Positions 41,918-50,238 of a stretch of DNA of 64,000 bases are shown here, piece after piece (the stretch's first letter is position 1; the number at the start of each line of letters is the position of its first letter). Below the pieces are notes generated by a model. That model had not been told where the DNA came from. It worked only from the letters and a program-made list of their open reading frames with translations, and ran no database searches. A program made the translations under genes and the position numbers. Origin of the DNA: CAWBYL01 sp963793025 (GTDB lineage: Bacteria; Actinomycetota; Acidimicrobiia; Acidimicrobiales; Acidimicrobilacustridaceae); the NCBI GenBank assembly GCA_963793025.1, contig CAWBYL010000009.1, forward strand, positions 124,001-188,000, in the 5' to 3' direction.

Positions 41918-42388
41918 ATGACCAAGCGAGACGACACCGGCTACAGCGGGGCCCGAGCGGCCGAGATCGTCGGTATCTCCTACCGTCAGCTCGACTACTG
42001 GGCCCGCACCGACCTCGTGCGTCCGTCGCTCGTCGACGCCAAGGGGAGCGGCAGCCGTCGCCGCTACAGCTACACCGACCTGCTCGAGCTCCGGGTCATC
42101 AAGAGCCTGCTCGACGCCGGCATCAAGCTCGAGAGCGTGCGTGAGGTCTTCACCTACCTGCGCGACCAACTGGGCGAGGACGTCACCACCGCCAACCTCG
42201 TGATCCAGGGCTCGTCCTCGGTCGTCATCCAGTCCGACGGCGAGCTCATCGACCTCGTGAAGAACGGGCAGGGAGTGCTCAACATCCTGCCCCTCGCCGG
42301 AGTCCGCCAGGAGATGGACGCCCGCATCCGCGAGCTGCATCCCGAGCCGTCCGAGGCCTCCGTCACCCGGCTGGCCAGCAGCCAGTAG
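41918..42388 (+). CDS. MerR-family transcriptional regulator (second merR of the gcvH-garA cluster)
   Basis: 156 aa from ATG at 41918 with AGGAGAG at 7-8 bp spacing. The longer in-frame extension from 41747 runs through the promoter region and is rejected. The winged helix-turn-helix is YSGARAAEIVGISYRQLDYWAR, followed by DLVRPSLVDAKGSGSRRRYSYTDLLELRVIKSLL. A dimerisation helix with FTYLRDQLGEDVTTANLVI and a short C-terminal domain with LVKNGQGVLNILPLAGV follow. It corresponds to M. tuberculosis Rv1830-like regulators. The sensed signal is unknown. The next gene is a TetR regulator, separated by 230 bp containing a palindromic repeat. Confidence 0.9.
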   Translation: MTKRDDTGYSGARAAEIVGISYRQLDYWARTDLVRPSLVDAKGSGSRRRYSYTDLLELRVIKSLLDAGIKLESVREVFTYLRDQLGEDVTTANLVIQGSSSVVIQSDGELIDLVKNGQGVLNILPLAGVRQEMDARIRELHPEPSEASVTRLASSQ

Positions 42389-42500
42389 TCCCGCCCTTCC
42401 CTGACGGGGGAGGGGAGTGGTCCTCTCAGCACCACCGCGATGCCCGGGCTGCGCCCGGGCACCTTCGCGTCTGGCCTCCCCCGAGAACTGGTGGGGCTCT

Positions 42501-42551
42501 GAACTGGTGGTGCCTGCGTGCGCCCCGGGTCTCGTTTCACCTACCAGTTCG
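42501..42551 (-). repeat. Diverged third copy of the 52-bp palindromic repeat
   Basis: Read on the minus strand this begins CGAACTGGTAGGTGAAACG and ends CACCACCAGTTC, aligning with the two copies at 14988-15100 with about 80 percent identity by eye. A short extra half-end (GAACTGGTGGGG at 42485-42496) lies next to it. It lies in the 230-bp gap between merR and the TetR gene, in the opposite orientation. Confidence 0.7.
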
Positions 42552-42580
42552 AGGGAGCAGGGCCATCCGCGTCTCGGAAA

Positions 42581-42611
42581 TGAACGTGGTTCATACTTTG
42601 AACGTGGTTCA
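42581..42611 (+). promoter_or_regulatory. Tandem TGAAC-GTG-GTTCA operators upstream of a TetR gene
   Basis: TGAACGTGGTTCA occurs twice, at 42581-42593 and 42599-42611, 18 bp centre to centre. Each is an exact palindrome (TGAAC-N3-GTTCA). They lie directly before the TetR-type gene, the usual position for autoregulation. They also show that the longest ORF start (ATG at 42580) is in the operator and unlikely to be used; GTG at 42619 is the better start. Confidence 0.75.
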
Positions 42612-42618
42612 TCTGCGA

Positions 42619-43353
42619 GTGGTTCCCGACGATCGGCGAGAGCGCACACGACAGGCCAAACGGGCGCGGATCCTCGACGCCGCCGGCGAGGTGATCGACC
42701 GTGAAGGCCTGACCGGCCTGACCATGCAGGCGGTGGCCAACCAGCTCGACTGCGCGGTTGGCACGCTGTACACGGCCTTCGAGGGCAAGGCCGATCTGGT
42801 GGCGGCCCTGGAAGGCGAGGCCGTCGGGGTGCTGGAGGCGTCGTACCGCACCGCCCGGGCGACGTGGGAACCCGAGCTCGAGCCCCTCGATCCGGATCTG
42901 CGGGCCCTGGCCGAGCTGGCCGCCTACGCGGGGCACGTGGCCGCCGCCGTCGTGGTCTTCCCCGACGAGACCGCCCTGGTGCGCTCGTTGCTCGGTGAGG
43001 ACCCGGTGCCGGTGGGGGAGGACGGGCGCGCCCTTCTGCCCGTGGTGCTTCGGCTGCTCGACGGGCCCGTGGGTCGCCTGGCCGACGCCGCCGGCGAGGG
43101 CGCCATCCGTCCGGCCGACCCCGTGGGTCGCGCCCTGGTGTGGTTGGCGGCGCTGCACGGTGTCCTGCGCGTCGACGTGCTGGCCCCGCTCGATCGTCAT
43201 CTGTTCCGCTCGGCCTTCCTGGCCCGTTCGCTCACCGCCGACCTGATGTGCGGCTGGGGTGCCTCACGCGACGACGTCGACGTGGCCACCTCCCACCTGG
43301 ACCGCCTGACCGCCCTGGGCCCTCTCGCACCGCCCCCGGAGGGCCCGTTGTAG
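42619..43353 (+). CDS. TetR-family transcriptional regulator
   Basis: 244 aa from GTG at 42619 (the ATG at 42580 would add 13 residues lying over the operators). The DNA-binding region is RILDAAGEVIDREGLTGLTMQAVANQLDCAVGTLYTAFEGKADLVAAL (in part: ILDAAGEVIDREGLTGLTMQ and VGTLYTAFEGKADL). The C-terminal ligand domain is Ala/Leu-rich with LRALAELAAYAGHVAAAVV, PVGRALVWLAALHGVL and LFRSAFLARSLTADLM. Target genes are probably itself and possibly gcvT, which starts 9 bp after its stop. The ligand is unknown. Two perfect operator palindromes precede it. Confidence 0.88.
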   Translation: MVPDDRRERTRQAKRARILDAAGEVIDREGLTGLTMQAVANQLDCAVGTLYTAFEGKADLVAALEGEAVGVLEASYRTARATWEPELEPLDPDLRALAELAAYAGHVAAAVVVFPDETALVRSLLGEDPVPVGEDGRALLPVVLRLLDGPVGRLADAAGEGAIRPADPVGRALVWLAALHGVLRVDVLAPLDRHLFRSAFLARSLTADLMCGWGASRDDVDVATSHLDRLTALGPLAPPPEGPL

Positions 43354-43362
43354 GGTCGGTCC

Positions 43363-44454
43363 GTGACCGACCGCCGCTCGCCTCTCGACGCCGCGCACCG
43401 AGCCCTGGGGGCCCGCATGGTCCCCTTCGGCGGCTGGGAGATGCCGCTGTCCTATCCCGACGGCACCCTGGCCGAGCACCGGGCCTGCCGGCACTCAGCG
43501 GTGGTGTTCGACGTGTCGCACCTCGGCACCGTGCGGGTAGCCGGCCCCGGCGCGTTCCCGACGCTGCAGCGAGCCCTGACCAACGACCTCAGCCGCATCG
43601 ATCCCGGTCGGGCCCAGTACACCCACCTGCTCGACCCGGACGACGGCTCGGTGGTCGACGACATCATCGTGTGGTGGCTCGACGCCGAGGGCTTCGACGT
43701 CATGCCCAACGCCTCCAACACGGCCGGAGTCACCCACGCCCTGGCCGAGGAGGCCGCCGCCGCCGGCGCGGGCGCCGTCGAGGCGTCCGACGTCACCGCC
43801 GAACGGGCCGTGCTGGCGATACAGGGTCCCCACGCCCGGGAGCGTCTGGCCACGGTGTCGGCCGAGGCCGCCGCCGTGCCCCGCTTCAGCGTCCGCCGGG
43901 TTCCATGGGGCGACACCGTCCTCACCGTGGCCGGCACCGGCTACACCGGCGAGGACGGGGTCGAGGTGTCGGTGCCGGTACGCGTGGCGACCGAGCTGTG
44001 GGCCGCCGTCACCAGTGCTGGAGTCGTACCCGCCGGACTCGGCGCCCGGGACACGTTGCGACTCGAGGCCGGACTCCCGCTCCACGGCCACGAGCTCGGT
44101 CCCGGGATCACTTCCCTGCAGGCCAACCTGTCCTGGGTGGTCGCCTGGGACAAGGGTCCGTTCCGGGGTCGCGAGGCCCTGGTCGCCGAGAAGGGCCGAG
44201 GGGTGGCGCGCCGCCTGCGGGCCCTGGCCACCGAGGGCCGCCGTCCGGCGCGGGAGGGCTGCCCGGTCCTCAAGGGAGAGGACGTCGTGGGGGAGATCAC
44301 CAGCGGGAACTTCTCGCCCGAGCTGGGCCACGGCATCGCCCTGGCCTTCCTGCCTCCCGAGACCGTCGAGGGCGACGAGGTCACCGTCGACGTCCGTGGC
44401 TCGGCCGTACCCGCCCACGTGGTCACCCTGCCCTTCGTCGGTCGCCGCAAGTAG
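43363..44454 (+). CDS. gcvT: Aminomethyltransferase, glycine cleavage T protein
   Basis: 363 aa, GTG start. GcvT transfers the methylene group from the H-protein-bound aminomethyl to tetrahydrofolate. Typical motifs: RMVPFGGWEMPLSYPDG, AVVFDVSHLGTVRVAGP, YTHLLDPDDGSVVDDIIVWW (in part), GYTGEDGVEVSVP, LGARDTLRLEAGLPLHGHEL and GEITSGNFSPELGHGIALAF. The Asp of DTLRLEAG, which is at the folate site, is present. Length is typical. The upstream TetR gene ends 9 bp before its start. It is not in an operon with gcvP, which is on the opposite strand 1.4 kb away behind an MFS gene. Confidence 0.96.
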   Translation: MTDRRSPLDAAHRALGARMVPFGGWEMPLSYPDGTLAEHRACRHSAVVFDVSHLGTVRVAGPGAFPTLQRALTNDLSRIDPGRAQYTHLLDPDDGSVVDDIIVWWLDAEGFDVMPNASNTAGVTHALAEEAAAAGAGAVEASDVTAERAVLAIQGPHARERLATVSAEAAAVPRFSVRRVPWGDTVLTVAGTGYTGEDGVEVSVPVRVATELWAAVTSAGVVPAGLGARDTLRLEAGLPLHGHELGPGITSLQANLSWVVAWDKGPFRGREALVAEKGRGVARRLRALATEGRRPAREGCPVLKGEDVVGEITSGNFSPELGHGIALAFLPPETVEGDEVTVDVRGSAVPAHVVTLPFVGRRK

Positions 44455-44460
44455 ATCGGG

Positions 44461-45737
44461 TCAACCCATCGGGGCGGCGGGCTCCACCGGGAGCGGAGGG
44501 GCGACGAGGGAGGGGCCCCGCAGCGCCGAGTGGGCGTCGCGGTGGTCGAGCACGAGCGCGGTGGCGACGAGGCCGGTCATGACGGCCGCCGCCCCACCGA
44601 ACAGGACGGCCGAGCCGGCCGCCTCGTAGACAGGGGCGGCGACGGCCGCGGCCACCCCGGCGGCGGACAGGCTGATGGCGCCGGAGAGGCCTTGCCCTGC
44701 GGCCAGGCGGTCGCGAGGGCAGGCGCGGACCATGGCCGCCTGGGCACTGGGCACGGCGGTGGCGTTGCCGACGGCCTCGATCAGGGCGATGCCGGTGATG
44801 ACGAGCGGAGCGGCGACCAGGCCGTACACGAGGGTGGTGGGCACCACGACCAGCATCCCGAAGGTGGCGATCCGCACGGGCCCGTAGCGGTCGGCCAGGC
44901 GCCCGCCGCGCGCCGCGAAGGCCACGTACGGCACTCCGTAGAGCGTGAGCCCGATGCCGACCATCAGGGTTCCGGCCCCTCGGTCCTGCAGGTACCGCGC
45001 CCAGAGCGAGTCGTAGATGCCGGCCGGGAGGAAGACCGCCACCTCCAACAGCACGGCGACGACCACACCCCGCCGCCGCAGCAGGGCCAGCGCCGACAGC
45101 AGACCCGGTCGGGGGGCAGAGCGGGCGCGGGCACGTCCGTGTCGGTCGCCGCCGCCTCCGGCAGCGCCGTGCGGGTCAGCACCACGGCCACGGCGCTGAG
45201 GGCGGCCGCCATCACCAGGAACGGAGCGGAGAGGCCGCCCAGCTCGAAGATCAGGGTTCCGATCACCGGCCCGAAGACGAAGCCGGCCGTCTCGACGCCC
45301 GAGAGGCGCCCGAGGAGATGCCCGGCGCGCGACGGATCAGCGCGCACCAGGGTGGCCCTCACCGCAGGCAGGAACGCACCGGCGCCCAGACCCGACAGGA
45401 GCCGGGCCACGCTGAACTGCCAGAGCTCGCTCGACAGGGCGAAGGCGACCATCGACACGACCGTCACGCCGACGCCGACGAGGAGCAGGCCGCGGGCCCG
45501 ACCCCGATCGGCGTAGGGCGCCAGCAGCAGCTGGCCCGATACCGCACCGGCGAAGAACATGGCCGAGATCACGCCGAGGCCCCACGTGGGGAGGCCGTGG
45601 GCGTCCTGGAGCTCGGCGAGCAGCGGGAAGATGAGCCCGCCGCCGGCGGCCACGAAGAAGGTGGCGACGAAGAACGGCCACGACGACGCGGCCCTGGCCG
45701 GCGTGCGGCCCGACGACGTCAGCTCGGGGTTGGACAT
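44461..45737 (-). CDS. MFS transporter, frameshifted in a poly-G run
   Basis: The first half, from ATG at 45737 (MSNPELTSSGRTPARAASSW), contains FFVATFFVAAGGGLIFPLLA, MFFAGAVSGQLLLAPYADRG with RARGLLLVGVGV (motif A region), and SVARLLSGLGAGAFLPAVRA. After VPAPALPP the frame shifts because one G is missing in the six-G run at 45111-45116. The next frame continues RPGLLSALALLRRRGVVVAV and runs through MVGIGLTLYGVPYVAFAARGG (a second motif A) to the stop at 44461. Corrected length is about 425 aa with about 12 helices. Substrate is unknown; drug/proton antiport is a fair guess. The break is homopolymeric and so suspect. Confidence 0.85.
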
Positions 45738-45823
45738 CCGCCCGACGCTAGGCCCCACAGGGTGTGGCCCTACGTGTCGATTTCGCGTCGCCCGGCCCGT
45801 GCCGACCCCCCGACCGTCCAACT

Positions 45824-45876
45824 CCCAAGGTGGCTCCGTTCGTAACGGAATCCGTTACGAACCGAGCCACCTTGGG
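45824..45876 (-). terminator. 53-bp palindrome at the 3' end of gcvP (same core as 20474-20518)
   Basis: Arms of 26 bp flank a central A at 45850, with one C-C mismatch (45837/45863) and a final G-T pair. The inner 18 bp of the left arm (GGCTCCGTTCGTAACGGA) are identical to the copy at 20474-20518, while the outer arms differ but remain self-complementary. It lies 14 bp after the gcvP stop. There is no T run. Candidate terminator or protein-binding site. Confidence 0.6.
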
Positions 45877-45889
45877 GAGGAGAGGAGTA

Positions 45890-48793
45890 TCAGGCGTCGG
45901 CGTAGGCCTCGACCGGGGGGCACGAGCACATGACGTTGCGGTCGCCGTAGGCGCCGTCGATGCGGCTCACCGGTGGCCAGTACTTGGTCCCGTTGGCGCC
46001 GGCGGGCCACACCGCCAGATCGCGGGGGTAGGGGTGGTCCCAGGTGTCGGTGGCCACGTCGGCGGCGGGGTGCGGGGCATTGGCCAGGGGGTTGTCACCT
46101 GTCGGCCAGCGACCGCTGGCCACCGCGTCGATCTCGGCGCGGATGGCGAGCATGGCGTCGCAGAACCGGTCGATCTCGTAGCGGCTCTCGCTCTCGGTGC
46201 TCTCGACCATCAAGGTGCCGGCCACGGGAAAGGACATGGTGGGGGCGTGGAACCCGTAGTCGATGAGGCGCTTGGCCACGTCGTCGACCGTCACCCCGGT
46301 CTCCTTGGTGATCGGCCGCAGGTCGAGGATGCACTCGTGGGCGACCCAACCCCCTCGGCCCGTGTAGAGCACCGGGTAGGCGTCGCCGAGCCGGCGGGCG
46401 ATGTAGTTGGCGTTGAGCATGGCCACCTCGGTGGCCCGCCGGAGCCCGGCGGGCCCCATCATCGAGACGTAGGCCCACGGGATCGGGAGGATCCCGGCCG
46501 AGCCCCACGGCGCGGCCGACACCGGCCCGACCACCGGACCGAGGCCGTCGTCGGCCGTGCGCCCGGGACCGGCCGCGGGCACGACGGGATGGGACGGGAG
46601 GAACGGGGCCAGATGGGCCCGCACCGCCACCGGTCCGACCCCGGGCCCACCGCCGCCGTGGGGGATGCAGAAGGTCTTGTGGAGGTTGAGATGGCTCACG
46701 TCGGCGCCGAAGGCGCCCGGGCGGGCCACTCCGACGAGGGCGTTGAGGTTGGCGCCGTCGAGGTACACCTGGCCGCCGGCGTCGTGGACCAGGGTGCAGA
46801 TCTCGCCGATGGCCTCCTCGAACACGCCGTGGGTCGAGGGATAGGTGACCATCAGGGCGGCCAGGTCCTCGGCGTGGGCGGCGATGTGGCCGCGTAGGTC
46901 CTCGACGTCGACGTTGCCGTCCTCGTCGCAGGCCACCACGACGACCTTCATGCCGACCATGGCGGCACTGGCCGCGTTGGTGCCGTGCGCCGACGCGGGG
47001 ATCAGGCACACGTTGCGCTCGCCTTCCCCGCGGCTGCGGTGCCAGGCCCGGATGGCCAGCAGTCCGGCGAACTCGCCCTGCGACCCGGCGTTGGGCTGCA
47101 GTGAGACCCGGTCGTAGCCGGTGATGTCGGCCAGCCAACGCTCGAGGTCGTCGAGGAGGCGGCGATAGCCGGCGGTGTCGGCCGCCGGTGCGTACGGGTG
47201 CATATTCGGCGAAGCCGGGCCAGCTCACCGGCTCCATCTCCGCCGCTGCGTTGAGCTTCATCGTGCACGACCCGAGCGGGATCATGGCCCGGTCGAGGGC
47301 CAGGTCCGCGTCGGACAGGCGCCGGAGGTAGCGGACCATGTCGGTCTCGCTGCGGTGCTGGTGGAAGATCGGGTGCTGCATGAACGGCGTATGCGGACGA
47401 GGGACTCGGGGATGGCGTCAGCGGTGGTGGTCTCCAGGTCGGCGACACGCTGATCCGCCAGCCCGAAGGCGGCCCACAGCGATTCGACGACGGCGGGGGT
47501 GGTCGTCTCGTCGAAGCTCAGCCCGACGTGGTCGCCGTCCACCGAACGCAGGTCGAGGCCCAACTCGCGGGCGGCGGCCACGACATCGTCGGACCGACCC
47601 GCGACCCGGACGGTGAGCGTGTCGAAGAAGGTCCGGTTGACGACGTCCACGCCACCGGCGTCGAGGCCGGCGGCGGCGATGGCCGTGAGGCGGTGGACGC
47701 GCTGGGCGATGCGGCGCAGACCCTCCGGGCCGTGCCAGACGCCGTACAGGCCGGCCATGACCGCCAGCAGCACCTGGGCGGTGCAGATGTTGGAGGTGGC
47801 CTTCTCCCGACGGATGTGCTGCTCGCGGGTCTGAAGGGCCAGTCGATAGGCGGGACGGCCGGCGGCGTCGATCGACACCCCGACCAGCCGGCCGGGCAGG
47901 CTGCGACGATTGGCCTCGGCGGTGGCGAGGAAACCGGCGCTCGGACCGCCGAATCCCAACGGCACACCAAAGCGCTGGGAGGAGCCCACCACGACGTCGG
48001 CTCCCAGCTCGCCCGGGGGAGTGAGAACGCAGCACGCCAGGAGATCGGTGGCCACCACGACGAGGGCGCCGGCAGCGTGGGCGGAGGCGATCACGGCGGC
48101 GGCGTCACCGACGGTGCCGCTCGACCCGGGGTAGGAGGCGAGGACCCCGAACGTGCCCTCGGGGAGCTCGCCGGTCGGATCGGTGACGACGACGGTCAGT
48201 CCCAACGGCTCCGCTCGCGTCTCGACCACGGCGATGGTCTGGGGGTGGGTGTCGGGATCGACGACGAAGACGTCACCGGCCTTCGGGTTGGCCCGATGCA
48301 CCAGGGCCATGGCCTCGGCCGCGGCGGTCGACTCGTCGAGCATCGACGCGTTGGCGATCTCGGTACCGGTGAGGTCGCACACCATGGTCTGGAAGTTGAG
48401 CAGCGCCTCCAGCCGACCCTGGGAGATCTCGGGTTGATACGGCGTGTAGGCGGTGTACCAGGCCGGGTTCTCGAGCACGTTGCGCCGGATCACCGGCGGG
48501 GTCACCGTGGCGTACCACCCGGTGCCGATCAGGCTGGTACGGGGGCGGTTCTGGTCGGCGAGGTCCCGCAGGGCCGCCAGTACGGCGGCTTCGTCCCGGG
48601 CCTCGGGCACGGCGAGGGGCCGGTCGTCGCGGATCGACGGTGGCACCACCACGTCGAGCAGCTCCTCGAGGGTCGAGAGGCCCAGGGTGGCGAGCATGGC
48701 GTCGACATCCGACGGCGAGGGGCCGATGTGGCGCCCGACGAAGGCGTCGGCAGCGGCCAGGTCGGCGAGCGAGGGACGGGGGAGAGGGGCCAC
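45890..48793 (-). CDS. gcvP: Glycine dehydrogenase (decarboxylating), P protein, with two frameshifts
   Basis: PLP-dependent subunit that decarboxylates glycine. The GTG at 48793 has GGAGGA 6 bp upstream. The first part is intact through GVLASYPGSSGTVGD, VVVGSSQRFGVPLGFGGPSA and REKATSNICTAQVLLA. At about 47388-47392, after AIPESLVR, the frame changes. PFMQHPIFHQHRSETDMVRYL, SCTMKLNAAAEM and WPGFAE continue in the second frame. A further extra base near 47203 leads to HPYAPAADTAGYRRLLDDLE and the rest, with ICTLVHDAGGQVYLDGANLNA, the PLP-Lys region LNLHKTFCIPHGGGGPG, and the end at 45890. Corrected length is about 967 aa, as expected. A tandem glycine riboswitch lies directly upstream. Confidence 0.93.
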
Positions 48794-48835
48794 GGTGGTC
48801 CTCCGGGGTTCGGCGCGTCAGCGCTCGGACTGGGG

Positions 48836-49010
48836 ACCCCGCTCTGTCGGTGGACCTGAGAGTTTCGCCCTTGCGGACTTTCCCCGTCGGTGAGCCACTC
48901 GGGGTGGCTGCTCTCCAGAGGTGCCTGCGCCTGCGGTACGGGGGCCTGAGAGTTTCCCGGGGGGTTGCTCCTTCGGCGTCGCCACCGAGGTGGCGAACTC
49001 TCCCGCAGGC
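48836..49010 (-). promoter_or_regulatory. Tandem glycine riboswitch controlling gcvP
   Basis: Read on the minus strand, aptamer 1 has GGGAGAGTTCG, CGCCGAAGGAGCAA and GGGAAACTCTCAGGC. Aptamer 2 has CTCTGGAGAGCA, CACCGACGGGGAAAG and GGGCGAAACTCTCAGGT, ending with ACAGAGCGGGG. These are the strongly conserved glycine-riboswitch core elements, in the common two-aptamer arrangement with a short linker. The element starts 217 bp and ends 43 bp before the gcvP start codon. Glycine binding should raise gcvP expression. Confidence 0.95.
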
Positions 49011-49040
49011 GGTGATCGGCCTTCGGTTGTGGGGGTGAGG

Positions 49041-49856
49041 CTAGTCGAACAGGTCCGGCTCGTCGCGGGTGATGACGCGGTACAGGGGCTGGAAGGAGAA
49101 CCATCCGGCGAAGGCGTTGCCGACGACCGAGTGGGTGACCTCGGCGGCATCGGCGTCGATCAGGACGGGTTCGCCGGCGGCCATGGCCAGGAGCTGGGCC
49201 TGACAGGTGCGCTCCATGGTGATGAACCACCAGGCCGCCTCGTCGACCGACTGCCCCACGGTGAGCAGGCCGTGGTTGCGGAGAATCGCCGCCTTGTTGT
49301 CGCCGAGAGCGTGGGCGATGCGCTTGCCCTCGAGCGGGTCGAGCACCACGCCGGTGAAGTCGTCGAACAGGACGTGGTCCCCGTAGAACGCGCACGAGTC
49401 CTGGGTGATCGGATCGAGGCGCTGCCCGAGGGCCGAGAACGCCTTGCCGTGGATCGAGTGGGTGTGGGCGGCCGCGATGACGTCCGGGCGAGCGGCGTGG
49501 ATCTGCGAGTGGATGGCGAAGGCGGCCTGGTTGATGGCGTAGTCGCCGTGGACGATGTTGGCGTCGTGGTCGACGCACACCAGGTCGGAGACGCTGATCA
49601 GGCGGAAGTCGACTCCGAAGGGGTTGAGCCAGAACCGGTCGGGGAACTCCGGGTCCCGGACGGTGATGTGGCCGGCCACCCCCTCCCCGAACCCGAAGCG
49701 GCCGAACAGGCGGAAGGCGGCGGCGAGGCGCTCCTTGCGGTGTCGGCGCTCGGCGTCGACGTCGTCGAAGACGGGCAACTCGTAGGGGATGGGCTTGGAC
49801 GTGGCCTTCGTGGCGGCCAGTTCGTCGGCCTGGGGCGTGTCGGCGGTGGGGGACAC
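49041..49856 (-). CDS. Class II aldolase/adducin-family protein
   Basis: 271 aa, GTG start at 49856. The fold is recognised by FGEGVAGHITVRDPEFPDRFWLNPFG (in part: GEGVAGHITVRDPEF), VHGDYAINQAAFAIHSQIHAARPDVIAAAHTHSIHGKAFSAL (in part: AAAHTHSIHGKAFSAL, with the zinc-binding His pair), ILRNHGLLTVGQSVDEAAWWF and MERTCQAQLLAMAAG. It may be an aldolase, an epimerase or a decarboxylase-like enzyme. The metal-ligand set H-x-H plus later His (RNHG) is present. The substrate is unknown. It lies upstream of the glycine riboswitch on the same strand, with no sign of shared regulation. Confidence 0.88.
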   Translation of the reverse strand: MSPTADTPQADELAATKATSKPIPYELPVFDDVDAERRHRKERLAAAFRLFGRFGFGEGVAGHITVRDPEFPDRFWLNPFGVDFRLISVSDLVCVDHDANIVHGDYAINQAAFAIHSQIHAARPDVIAAAHTHSIHGKAFSALGQRLDPITQDSCAFYGDHVLFDDFTGVVLDPLEGKRIAHALGDNKAAILRNHGLLTVGQSVDEAAWWFITMERTCQAQLLAMAAGEPVLIDADAAEVTHSVVGNAFAGWFSFQPLYRVITRDEPDLFD

Positions 49857-49989
49857 GGGAACCTCCGCAGGGGTCGACGAGGGGGAGACGCTCCCTCAGT
49901 GGGCGTGCCATCGAGTGTAGGACCGGCCTGGTGGCCCCGCTCGGGCCGGTCCGCCTCGCTTGACGATGGGGGCGCGAGGTGGTTGGGTG

Positions 49990-50125
49990 AGCGCCGACAT
50001 ACGAGTGGGTGTCTGGTGAGGGGAAGTCCGGTGAGAATCCGGCGCTGTCCCGCAACCGTGTGCCGGTGGTCTCCGCCACCGACGAGTCGGATCACCGAAC
50101 CAGACGCCGAGGCTCAACCTGCACC
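49990..50125 (+). promoter_or_regulatory. Cobalamin (AdoCbl) riboswitch
   Basis: The core reads GGGAAGTCCGGTGAGAATCC, then GGCGCTGTCCCGCAACCGTG, followed by CGCCACCGACGAGTCGGATC and CCAGACGCC. This matches the conserved GGGAA-CCGGT-ATCCGG-CTG-CCCGCAACxGT core and the downstream pairing region of B12 riboswitches. The leader ends about 114 bp before the GTG start of the secreted-protein gene at 50239. Vitamin B12 should repress that gene. Confidence 0.95.
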
Positions 50126-50238
50126 GTCGCGGACAGCGGTGCCGAGCCCGAGCGTCACCGTGCCCGACCCTCACCGGGGTCGACGAGCGGCCGCCGGGGG
50201 CGGCGGGCGCACCGCGGCACGACCGATCCGAGGATCAC

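Noticed and set aside
42580..42618. ATG at 42580 as the TetR start
   Set aside because: It lies at the first of two operator palindromes and adds 13 residues outside the conserved domain; GTG at 42619 is more likely.
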